A stretch of DNA of 64,000 bases, taken from assembly GCA_943788495.1 (NCBI GenBank), contig CALSQO010000001.1:868001-932000 (forward strand). Direction: 5' to 3'. Both the position numbers and the translations under genes were made by a program. The DNA comes from UA16 sp905478895. Lineage in GTDB: Bacteria > Bacteroidota > Bacteroidia > Flavobacteriales_D > Sanyastnellaceae. Numbering within the stretch: the first letter of the stretch is position 1; every line of letters begins with the position of its first letter. Shown here one piece after another: positions 19,735-29,484 of this stretch. Below the pieces are notes generated by a model. That model was not told the DNA's origin, did no database searches, and saw nothing but the letters and a program-made list of their open reading frames with translations.

Positions 19735-20040
19735 CTAGTGCGCTGCAGCCTGAAAATAGATGATGAGCGGAACCGAGACGAAAATAATGGCCAAAATTCC
19801 TTTGGCGAGTTTTTCCAAGTTGAAACGCAAGCTGAGCCAAAACAAGCCCACATTGAAAAGAACGCTGATGGTGAGTATGCTGTCTTTGTACAAATTGCTC
19901 TCTAAAAAAACATCTTGCACAAAATATTCCATTCGGGTGCCGTTCGCCGTGCTCCACCAAATGGTCATGATTGCAAAACCGATAGCTGTTCCCAGAATAC
20001 CCGTGATAAGACCGACAATCGGGTGATCTATTTTATTCAT
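19735..20040 (-). CDS. Small multi-pass membrane protein between surE and lpxB
   Basis: 101 residues from MNKIDHPIVG; an in-frame ATG at 20052 is less likely. Three hydrophobic segments are visible (LITGILGTAIGFAIMTIWW, ILTISVLFNVGLFWL, GILAIIFVSVPLIIYF). The start overlaps surE by 4 bases and the stop lies 19 bases before lpxB. I recognise no family. Its conserved-looking slot in an envelope and lipid A operon suggests an inner-membrane role, which is inference. Confidence 0.8.
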   Translation of the reverse strand: MNKIDHPIVGLITGILGTAIGFAIMTIWWSTANGTRMEYFVQDVFLESNLYKDSILTISVLFNVGLFWLSLRFNLEKLAKGILAIIFVSVPLIIYFQAAAH

Positions 20041-20822
20041 TTCAAATCCCATTGGTTCAAGGTTGAAATGGCGTGATGTGCCGTCAAATCAAATTGTGTT
20101 GGCACAATGCTCACGTACCCGTTTCGCAATGCCCACTCATCGGTGTCTTCCCCCTGGTCTGGATTGTTGAAGTTTCCAGTCATCCAATAGTAGGTCGAAC
20201 CACTTGGGCTCGTTCGCTTGTCGAATGCGTCATCCCAATGCCCTGCACTTTGTCGGCAAACCTTCATGCCTTTGATGGATTCAGCCACCAATTTGGGGAA
20301 GTTGACATTGAGGCATGTACCGATCGGCAACCCATTTTCAAGCACTTGTTGGGCAATGCGCGAAATGTAGGGCGTTGTGGCTGAAAAATCGGCGTTGGAG
20401 CTGTGGTCGAGAAGGCTGAATCCTATGGATGGGATTCCTTCGACAGCCCCTTCAACCGCTGCAGACATGGTACCGCTGTATATAACGTTGATGGAGGCAT
20501 TGGATCCATGGTTCACTCCACTGACCAAAAGGTCCGGCTTCTGTCCCAGGATTTCATAAATGGCGAGTTTGACGCAATCCACCGGCGTTCCCGATGTTTG
20601 CCATGCCTGTTCGACCCCCTCCAATGGAAACGATCGTTTTTCCATGGTCAAAACATCATTGATTGTCACGGCATGCCCCATGCCACTCTGGGCGCGATCC
20701 GGAGCAACGACGACAACACGACCAAGCGGCAGCATGCAAGCAGCAAGATGCTGGATGCCATTCGCTTCAATGCCATCGTCATTGGTGACGAGAATGAGGG
20801 GGCGATCTGATGAATTGCTCAT
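20037..20822 (-). CDS. surE: 5'/3'-nucleotidase SurE
   Basis: 261 residues from the ATG at 20822. The metal-binding N-terminus ILVTNDDGIEANG (paired Asp) and the block NVIYSGTMSAAVEGA are diagnostic. SurE is a cytoplasmic metal-dependent nucleoside monophosphate phosphatase linked to stationary-phase survival. The ATG overlaps the pepD stop (TGA) by 4 bases, which supports this start over an in-frame upstream one at 20897. Confidence 0.96.
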   Translation of the reverse strand: MSNSSDRPLILVTNDDGIEANGIQHLAACMLPLGRVVVVAPDRAQSGMGHAVTINDVLTMEKRSFPLEGVEQAWQTSGTPVDCVKLAIYEILGQKPDLLVSGVNHGSNASINVIYSGTMSAAVEGAVEGIPSIGFSLLDHSSNADFSATTPYISRIAQQVLENGLPIGTCLNVNFPKLVAESIKGMKVCRQSAGHWDDAFDKRTSPSGSTYYWMTGNFNNPDQGEDTDEWALRNGYVSIVPTQFDLTAHHAISTLNQWDLK

Positions 20823-22279
20823 TTTGCTTCGGGAATCCGCAAAAGCGCATCCATTAGGAAGTCCCAGAACTTCTGAACTGAGCTGATTTGAACGCATTCA
20901 TCGGGACTGTGCGCGCCACGAATGTTGGGACCGAAGCTGACCATGTCCATTTCGGGATAATTGGTGCCGAGGATGCCACATTCTAGTCCTGCATGGCAGG
21001 CCAGCACCCGAGGCGCCTCTCCGTATTTCTCCTCGTAAAGATTCTTCATGGTGGCTACGATGGCGCTACTAGGATTGGGTGTCCACCCGGGGTATTGACC
21101 ACTGTAATCGGTTTCCAGTCCTGCGAGCGCAAATGCCGCGGCTATGCTCCGGGCATGATCATCCTTTTCAGAGTCGACTGAGCTCCTGCAGAGGCATTGG
21201 AGGGAAATGTTTCCATCCTTAACCTCCACACGTGCCAAATTATTTGACGTTTGGACCAAATTTGGAATGTCTGGGCTCATTCGATGAATGCCAACTGGAC
21301 ACGCCTGAATGGCGAGGAAAAGGGATTCTTGCACATCTTCAGGCAAGACAGGATTGCGCGCATCGCCCGCTGAACTGCATGACCAAGCAAGGCTGGGGTC
21401 AGTGGTTTTGTATTCTGCAGCAATTTTTTCAAACTCTTCTTGGCAGACTTTTGCGAAAACTTCGCAATCGCTCGCATCCATAATAACCGTGCAGTGCGAT
21501 TCTCTTGGAATGGCATTTCTCAATCCACCCCCTTCAAGCTTTTCGACACGGAAGTCGACAGCGTCATAAGCCACTAAAAGGAGTCGATTCATCAATTTGT
21601 TGGCGTTGGCGATGCCTTTGTGAATGTCCATGCCGGAGTGCCCTCCCGAGCCGCCTGTCAAGGCTACTTGCATTGTTTGTAAACCATCTACAGGTGCCTC
21701 TCCTTCAAAGTGCATCTTAGAAGTGACGTCAACGCCACCTGCACAGCCAATGGAAATTTCATCATCGTCTTCCGTATCCAAGTTCAAAAGGATTTGTCCT
21801 TCGAGGAATCCTCCTTGCAGACCCAGAGCTCCTGTCATACCGGTCTCTTCATCAATGGTGAAAAGAGCGTCAATTGCCGGGTGTGGAATATCGGTGGAGT
21901 CTAAAATTGCTAGAATTGTGGCCACCCCGATGCCATTGTCTGCACCCAAAGTAGTGCCCTCCGCTCGGACCCAATCGCCATGGACGCGCATTCGTATGCC
22001 GTCATTGTCAAAGTCAAAATTCGTGTCTGCATTTTTTTGACAGACCATGTCAAGATGGCTCTGCATGACAATCGCCGTGCGATTTTCCATTCCTTTGGTT
22101 GCGGGCTTTTGAATGAGTACATTCCCAACGGCGTCAACCTGGGTTTTGAAGCCCCAATCCTCACCAAGACCGATCACCCAAGCACGAACCTTTTCTTCTT
22201 TTTTTGAAGGACGGGGTATGGCATTCAAACGATCAAAAAAATTCCACAGGCTCTTCGGCTCGAGTTGCGATACAGTCAT
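20819..22279 (-). CDS. pepD: Aminoacyl-histidine dipeptidase PepD (M20 family)
   Basis: 486 residues, normal for PepD. It hydrolyses Xaa-His and related dipeptides using two metal ions. M20 motifs are in order: QSHLDMV (metal His/Asp), LGADNGIGVA, IDEETGMTGA (catalytic Glu) and GGHSGMDIH of the lid domain. First gene of the leftward surE-lpxB unit, with a perfect TAAATTTG -7 box at 22300-22307. Cytoplasmic; no signal peptide. Confidence 0.95.
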   Translation of the reverse strand: MTVSQLEPKSLWNFFDRLNAIPRPSKKEEKVRAWVIGLGEDWGFKTQVDAVGNVLIQKPATKGMENRTAIVMQSHLDMVCQKNADTNFDFDNDGIRMRVHGDWVRAEGTTLGADNGIGVATILAILDSTDIPHPAIDALFTIDEETGMTGALGLQGGFLEGQILLNLDTEDDDEISIGCAGGVDVTSKMHFEGEAPVDGLQTMQVALTGGSGGHSGMDIHKGIANANKLMNRLLLVAYDAVDFRVEKLEGGGLRNAIPRESHCTVIMDASDCEVFAKVCQEEFEKIAAEYKTTDPSLAWSCSSAGDARNPVLPEDVQESLFLAIQACPVGIHRMSPDIPNLVQTSNNLARVEVKDGNISLQCLCRSSVDSEKDDHARSIAAAFALAGLETDYSGQYPGWTPNPSSAIVATMKNLYEEKYGEAPRVLACHAGLECGILGTNYPEMDMVSFGPNIRGAHSPDECVQISSVQKFWDFLMDALLRIPEAK

Positions 22280-22299
22280 TGGCTTCAGTTTTGTTCATG

Positions 22300-22307
22300 C
22301 AAATTTA
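22300..22307 (-). promoter_or_regulatory. -7 box of the pepD promoter
   Basis: Minus-strand TAAATTTG, an exact TAnnTTTG match, 20 bases before the pepD ATG. The -33 element is weak (TTCG at 18 bases). Confidence 0.45.
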
Positions 22308-22487
22308 AGAATTAAAGCATCGATTCGAATTGAACGGGTAGTTCCTTCGATTTCATTCCGCACCCGCTATTTTCCTTCTAAAAAAGTCAGCGATTGAGCG
22401 AGAATTGGGCACTTATCGACGGTTGCACATTCAAAAAGTAAATCCGCAGATGTTTTCGTATCTTGGGACTAACCAAATTTCTTCCTG

Positions 22488-25400
22488 ATGCATAAGTTTT
22501 ATAAAGCTTTGTTTGCCCTGGCGTTTTTCGTTGTGTCTGAGGCTAACGGACAGTACGCCCTTATTGTTGAGGAGCATGCTACTGAAATTGTAGAGAACAC
22601 GACTACCTACCGTCTTTACATTCAGATGATGAATGCAGATGATTTCTTGAGTTCCATCTATGGGAATTCAAATTTCCCTCTAGCTCTTCAAAGTACGGAT
22701 GGTTTTTACAACGATGCCTTCGGGTCGACTCTAGGCTCTGGAATTAATCCACTAATCTTTCCAGCGATTCCAAGTGCTGAAGCGGACAGTTGGGCGACGA
22801 TTGGTATCGACAGCCAACCCACGGGGAGTGAGAGTGCCGTCAGTGCGATAGAAAGTGATACTCAACCTTGGGTGGCTTGTTTCCAACAGGGAAGTGAGCT
22901 CGATGGATCGGACGTTATTATTGACGATGAGACAGGGGGAGCTTGGTATGTGCTCAATGGCAGTTCAAATGGCTACCCTGATGCTGAGAACAATCGCGTT
23001 CTGATGGCTCAGCTCACCACAGAAGGAACAATTTCTGGGGTTGTTAACGTCCAGGTCTTTGAGAATGGACTTGGATCGAATTCCATTTATTTGACATTCG
23101 GATTCAATGGTGTTGGAACCTTTACTTCAGGTGATGTTCAGGACATCATGGGATGCACCGATCCTGCAGCCTGCAATTATGATTCATCAGCCACTGAGGA
23201 CGATGGTTCTTGCCTCGAAAATGACGAATGTGGTGTTTGCGGCGGTGATGGCATTGCGGATGGCGCATGCGATTGCGACGGAAACGCATTGGATGCATTG
23301 GGTGAATGCGGAGGGTCGTGCACGTCCGATGTCAACGAGAATGGCATTTGCGATGATCTCGAGCAATCGGGTTGCACGGATCTTGCGGCTTGCAATTACG
23401 AGAAGTGCGCAACAGAAGACGATGGCTCCTGTGATTACTGTTCCTGTGGGGACGTAGCTGGCTCCCTCGCGGCTACACGATGACCGTTGAGGCTCACGCG
23501 GTTGATGTTGGTGGAAGGGATGACGACTTACCGGATGTATGTTGACATGTTAAACGCTACGGACTATTTGAGTTCGGTTTACGGCAATGCGGACAACACG
23601 CTTTTGATTTCGTCGACATCTCCTTTTTACAATGACGTCTTCGGTTCGACTTTGGGTCTGGAGTGAACCCTTTGATTTTCGGAGCGTTCCCATCGGCCAC
23701 TGCGGACAGTTGGGCGACGATTGGTTTGGACAGCCAGCCGGTTGGTTCTGAGATTGCGATCAGTGTTGTTGAGAGTGGTGAGCAGCCATGGGTTGCTTGC
23801 TTCCAGGCGGGCAGTTCGATTGATGGCAACGACATTGTGATCGATGATGCGACAGGCGGAGCTTGGTACGTTTTAAACGGTGCTCCGAATGGCTTGCCCG
23901 ATGCTGAGAACAGCCGGGTATTGTTTGCCCAATTGACAACATCAGGAACGATTTCGGGTGTGGTGAATGTTCAGATTTTTGAAGAGGGCGCGGGATCTCA
24001 GTCGTTGTACAAGCGCTATGAATTTTCGGGCACAGGAGTTTACACGGCCGAAGGAGAAGGAGGTGGCACGGGTGGCAATGCCTGCGGCTGCACGGATGAA
24101 TCGGCTTCGAACTATGACTCCAGCTGCGGAGTATGACGATGGAAGCTGTGACTATGACGTTCCGGGTTGCACGGATGCGTCGGCTTGCAACTACAATTCA
24201 AGCGCCACGACGGACGATGGTTCTTGCCTCGAAAATGACGAGTGCGGTGTTTGCGGCGGTGACGGCATTGCGGACGGCGCATGCGATTGCGACGGAAACG
24301 CATTGGATGAATGCGGCGTTTGCGGCGGTGAAGGAATTGCGGATGGCGCATGCGATTGCGATGGAAACGTATTGGACGAATGCGGTGTTTGCGGCGGTGA
24401 CGGCATTGCGGAGGGCGCATGTGATTGCGACGGGAATGGCCCAGAGACTGGATACGATTGTGATGGTGAATGCTTGGTCGATACGGATGGAGATGGAACC
24501 TGCGACGAGTTTGAAATAGCGGGATGTACGGACAACACTGCCTGCAACTACGAGAGTGACGCAACGGATAACGATGGAAATTGCGATTACTGTTCATGTG
24601 GGGACGAGACTGGCTCCCTCGCTGGCTACACGATGACCGTTGAGGCTCACGCGGTTGATTTGGTGGAAGGGATGACGACTTACCGGATGTATGTTGACAT
24701 GTTAAACGCTACGGACTATTTGAGTTCGGTTTACGGCAATGCGGACAACACGCTTTTGATTTCGTCGACATCTCCTTTTTACAATGACGTCTTCGGTTCG
24801 ACTCTTGGGTCTGGAGTGAACCCTTTGATTTTCGGAGCGTTCCCATCGGCCACTGCGGACAGTTGGGCGACGATTGGTTTGGACAGCCAGCCGGTTGGTT
24901 CTGAGATTGCGATCAGTGTTGTTGAGAGTGGTGAGCAGCCATGGGTTGCTTGCTTCCAGGCGGGCAGTTCGATTGATGGCAACGACATTGTGATCGATGA
25001 TGCGACAGGCGGAGCTTGGTACGTTTTAAACGGTGCTCCGAATGGCTTGCCCGATGCTGAGAACAGCCGGGTATTGTTTGCCCAATTGACAACATCAGGA
25101 ACGATTTCGGGTGTGGTGAATGTTCAGATTTTTGAAGAGGGCGCGGGATCTCAGTCGTTGTACAAGCGCTATGAATTTTCGGGCACAGGAGTTTACACGG
25201 CCGAAGGAGAAGGAGGTGGCACGGGTGGCAATGCCTGCGGCTGCACGGATGAATCGGCTTCGAACTATGACCCAGCTGCGGAGTATGACGATGGAAGCTG
25301 TGACTATGACGTTCCGGGTTGCACGGATGCGTCGGCTTGTAACTACAATTCAAGCGCCACGACGGACGATGGTTCTTGCCTCGAAAATGACGAGTGCGGT

Positions 25401-28400
25401 GTTTGCGGCGGCGACGGCATTGCGGACGGCGCATGCGATTGCGACGGAAACGCATTGGATGCCTTGGGTGAATGCGGAGGATCGTGCACGTCCGATGCGA
25501 ATCAGAATGGAATTTGTGACGATCAGGAATCGTTTGGTTGCACGGATGCGTCGGCTTGTAACTACAATTCAAGCGCCACGACGGACGATGGTTCTTGCCT
25601 CGAAAATGACGAGTGCGGTGTTTGCGGCGGTGACGGCATTGCGGACGGCGCATGCGATTGCGACGGAAATGCATTGGATGAATGCGGCGTTTGCGGCGGT
25701 GAAGGAATTGCGGATGGCGCATGCGATTGCGATGGAAACGTATTGGACGAATGCGGTGTTTGCGGCGGTGACGGCATTGCGGAGGGCGCATGTGATTGCG
25801 ACGGGAATGGCCCAGAGACTGGATACGATTGTGATGGTGAATGCTTGGTCGATACGGATGGAGATGGAACCTGCGACGAGTTTGAAATAGCGGGATGTAC
25901 GGACAACACTGCCTGCAACTACGAGAGTGACGCAACGGATAACGATGGAAATTGCGATTACTGTTCATGTGGGGACGAGACTGGCTCCCTCGCTGGCTAC
26001 ACGATGACCGTTGAGGCTCACGCGGATGATTTGGTGGAAGGGATGACGACTTACCGGATGTATGTTGACATGTTAAACGCTACGGACTATTTGAGTTCGG
26101 TTTACGGCAATGCGGACAACACGCTTTTGATTTCGTCGACATCTCCTTTTTACAATGACGTCTTCGGTTCGACTTTGGGTCTGGAGTGAACCCTTTGATT
26201 TTCGGAGCGTTCCCATCGGCCACTGCGGACAGTTGGGCGACGATTGGTTTGGACAGCCAGCCGGTTGGTTCTGAGATTGCGATCAGTGTTGTTGAGAGTG
26301 GTGAGCAGCCATGGGTTGCTTGCTTCCAGGCGGGCAGTTCGATTGATGGCAACGACATTGTGATCGATGATGCGACAGGCGGAGCTTGGTACGTTTTAAA
26401 CGGTGCTCCGAATGGCTTGCCCGATGCTGAGAACAGCCGGGTATTGTTTGCCCAATTGACAACATCAGGAACGATTTCGGGTGTGGTGAATGTTCAGATT
26501 TTTGAAGAGGGCGCGGGATCTCAGTCGTTGTACAAGCGCTATGAATTTTCGGGCACAGGAGTTTACACGGCCGAAGGAGAAGGAGGTGGCACGGGTGGCA
26601 ATGCCTGCGGCTGCACGGATGAATCGGCTTCGAACTATGACCCAGCTGCGGAGTATGACGATGGAAGCTGTGACTATGACGTTCCGGGTTGCACGGATGC
26701 GTCGGCTTGTAACTACAATTCAAGCGCCACGACGGACGATGGTTCTTGCCTCGAAAATGACGAGTGCGGTGTTTGCGGCGGTGACGGCATTGCGGACGGC
26801 GCATGCGATTGCGACGGAAACGCATTGGATGCCTTGGGTGAATGCGGAGGATCGTGCACATCTGATGTTAACGAGAATGGCATTTGCGATGATCAAGAAT
26901 CGTTTGGATGTACTGATGATGCAGCTTGCAACTACGACTCAAATGCAACGACCGATGATGGTTCTTGTGATTTTTCAAGTTGCTTAGGTTGCCAAGATGT
27001 GTTGGCGTGTAACTATGACCCAACGGCTACAGTGGACAACGGTTCTTGTGAGTATCCGACTTCGATTTTCGATTGCTGTGGTGCATGCTTGAATGACGCC
27101 GACCAAGACGGCACGTGCGACGAATTTGAAGTTTCAGGATGTACCGACAGTTCTGCTTGCAACTACAGCAACGCCGCAACCGACGATGACGGTTCATGCA
27201 CATACCCGACCACGGGCTATGACTGCAACGGCAATTGCCTTTTTGATGATGACGGCGATCAGATTTGCGACCAAGACGAAGTGACGGGCTGCCAGGACGA
27301 CAGCGCGTGCAACTTTGATGCTTCCGCGACGGATGCCGGCTACTGCGATTATGCCGATTCGGGTTACGACTGCAACGGCAACTGCCTCAACGATGCCGAC
27401 CAAGACGGCACGTGCGACGAATTTGAAGTTTCAGGATGTACCGACAGTTCCGCTTGCAACTACAGCAACGCCGCAACCGACGATGACGGTTCATGCACAT
27501 ACCCGACCACAGGCTATGACTGCAACGGCAACTGCCTTGTGGACTCAGACGGCGATCAGATTTGCGACCAAGACGAAGTGACGGGCTGCCAGGACGACAG
27601 CGCGTGCAATTTTGATGCTTCCGCGACGGATGCCGGCTACTGCGATTATGCCGATTCGGTTACGACTGCAACGGCAACTGCCTCAACGACTCCGATGAAG
27701 ACGGCACGTGCGACGAATTTGAAGTTGCAGGATGTACCGACAGTTCTGCTTGCAACTACAGCAACGCCGCAACCGACGATGACGGTTCATGCACATATAC
27801 GACCACAGGTTATGACTGCGATGGCAATTGCCTTGTGGACTCAGACGGCGATCAGATTTGCGACCAAGACGAAGTGACGGGCTGCCAGGACGACAGCGCG
27901 TGCAACTTTGATGCTTCCGCGACGGATGCCGGCTACTGCGATTATGCCGATTCGGGTTACGACTGCAACGGCAACTGCCTCAACGACTGCCGATGAAGAC
28001 GGCACGTGCGACGAATTTGAAGTTGCAGGATGTACCGACAGTTCTGCTTGCAACTACAGCAACGCCGCAACCGACGATGACGGTTCATGCACATACTCGA
28101 CCACAGGCTATGACTGCGACGGCAATTGCCTTGTGGACTCAGACGGCGATCAGATTTGCGACCAAGACGAAGTGACGGGCTGCCAGGACGACAGCGCGTG
28201 CAACTTTGATGCTTCCGCGACGGATGCCGGCTACTGCGATTATGCCGATTCGGGTTACGACTGCAACGGCAACTGCCTCAACGACTCCGATGAAGACGGC
28301 ACGTGCGACGAATTTGAAGTTGCAGGATGTACCGACAGTTCTGCTTGCAACTACAGCAACGCCGCAACCGACGATGACGGTTCATGCACATATACGACCA

Positions 28401-29395
28401 CAGGCTATGACTGCGATGGCAATTGCCTTGTGGACACAGACGGCGATCAGATTTGCGACCAAGACGAAGTGACGGGCTGCCAGGACGACAGCGCGTGCAA
28501 CTTTGATGCTTCCGCGACGGATGCCGGCTACTGCGATTATGCCGATTCGGGTTACGACTGCAACGGCAACTGCCTCAACGATGCCGATGAAGACGGCACG
28601 TGCGACGAATTTGAAGTTTCAGGATGTACCGACAGTTCCGCTTGCAACTACAGCAACGCCGCAACCGACGATGACGGTTCATGCACATACCCGACCACGG
28701 GCTATGACTGCAACGGCGACTGCCTTTTGGACACAGACGGCGATCAGATTTGCGACCAAGACGAAGTGACGGGCTGCCAGGACGACAGCGCGTGCAACTT
28801 TGATGCTTCCGCGACGGATGCCGGCTACTGCGATTATGCCGATTCCGGATTACGACTGCAACGGCAACTGCCTCAACGACTGCCGATGAAGACGGCACGT
28901 GCGACGAATTTGAAGTCGCAGGCTGTACCGACAGTTCCGCTTGCAACTTACAGCAACGCCGCAACCGACGATGACGGTTCATGCACATACCCGACCACGG
29001 GCTATGACTGCAACGGTGACTGCCTTTTGGACACAGACGGCGATCAGATTTGCGACCAAGACGAAGTGACGGGCTGCCAGGACGACAGCGCGTGCAATTT
29101 TGATGCTTCCGCGACGGATGCCGGCTACTGCGATTATGCCGATTCCGGTTACGACTGCGACGGCAACTGCCTCAACGACTCCGATGAAGACGGCACGTGC
29201 GACGAATTTGAAGTGGAAGGTTGCGAGGATCCAAGTGCGTTGAATTACCAGCCATTGGCTACTGAGGCAACAGATACTTGCTTGTACGCTGAAGATTTCG
29301 AATCGGATTGCATTTTCGATGTGACCAATGATGGGTTCGTTGGAACGGCAGACTTGTTGTTATTCTTGGGTTCACTCGGGTCGGTCTGCGATTGA
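22488..29395 (+). CDS. Giant secreted cysteine-rich repeat protein (interrupted by 1-base indels)
   Basis: One gene of about 2300 residues is inferred, although the reading frame is broken several times. It starts with a signal peptide (MHKFYKALFALAFFVVSEANGQ), then a beta-rich module of about 200 residues (opening YALIVEEHATEIVENTTTYR), then cysteine-rich repeats of the forms GCTDxxACNYxxxATxDDGSC and ECGVCGGDGIADGACDCDGN. The module recurs three more times, nearly identical in DNA, each followed by cysteine repeats. The last third is seven 297-base units with Asp-rich loops such as DSDGDQICDQDE. It ends in DVTNDGFVGTADLLLFLGS and a final SVCD. Frame breaks: about 23471, 23504, 23650, 24119, 26175, 27657, 27988, 28850, 28881 and 28948; all lie in repeats, and sense resumes each time. 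No canonical T9SS domain is seen. Likely surface or matrix protein; either artefactual or real indels. Confidence 0.8.
22554..26602 (+). repeat. Four copies of a ~600-base globular module
   Basis: Copy 1 is about 22554-23140 and is diverged. Copies 2, 3 and 4 begin at 23471, 24624 and 25995 and end near 24080, 25232 and 26602; they are almost base-identical over about 600 bases. Starts are 1153 and 1371 bases apart because the intervening cysteine-rich stretches differ. One visible coding difference is HAVD versus HADD in copy 4. The near-identity points to recent duplication or gene conversion. Confidence 0.9.
27107..29188 (+). repeat. Seven tandem 297-base (99-residue) units
   Basis: The marker GACGGCACGTGCGACGAATT starts at 27107, 27404, 27700, 27998, 28295, 28592, 28891 and 29189. 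Spacings are 297, 296, 298, 297, 297, 299 and 298 bases, so the 1-base departures locate the indels and sum to +3. Each unit encodes two cysteine repeats (GCTDSSACNYSNAATDDDGSC and GCQDDSACNFDASATDAGYC types) and two Asp-rich loops resembling thrombospondin type 3 or EF-hand calcium sites. Confidence 0.93.
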
Positions 29396-29450
29396 GTGAA
29401 TTCGAGATAAACATTTTAATTTGTGAATAAAACGACATATTTATGATGGG

Positions 29451-29478
29451 TTGTATTCGCCTGTAAAGCCTAATTTTG
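29451..29478 (+). promoter_or_regulatory. Bacteroidota-type promoter for parE-parC, nearly leaderless
   Basis: TTG (29451-29453), 17 bases, then TAATTTTG (29471-29478), an exact TAnnTTTG match. The parE ATG at 29485 is only 6 bases beyond the -7 box, so the transcript start would fall at or next to the ATG. Confidence 0.5.
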
Positions 29479-29484
29479 CTGGTC

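Noticed and set aside
19716..19853. Upstream extension of lpxB by 46 codons
   Set aside because: It overlaps the small membrane-protein gene and precedes the conserved FLLAGEASGD start.
24913..25968. A 351-codon, His/Arg-rich open frame antisense to the repeat gene
   Set aside because: It mirrors the repeat structure of the sense strand and recurs with each repeat copy; low-complexity shadow.
23471..28950. Programmed ribosomal frameshifting in the repeat gene
   Set aside because: Shift sites differ in sequence, no slippery heptamer recurs, and the shifts go in both directions.
27107..29188. Regular repeats that could suggest a CRISPR array
   Set aside because: The units are 297 bases, coding throughout, without variable spacers or short palindromic repeats.
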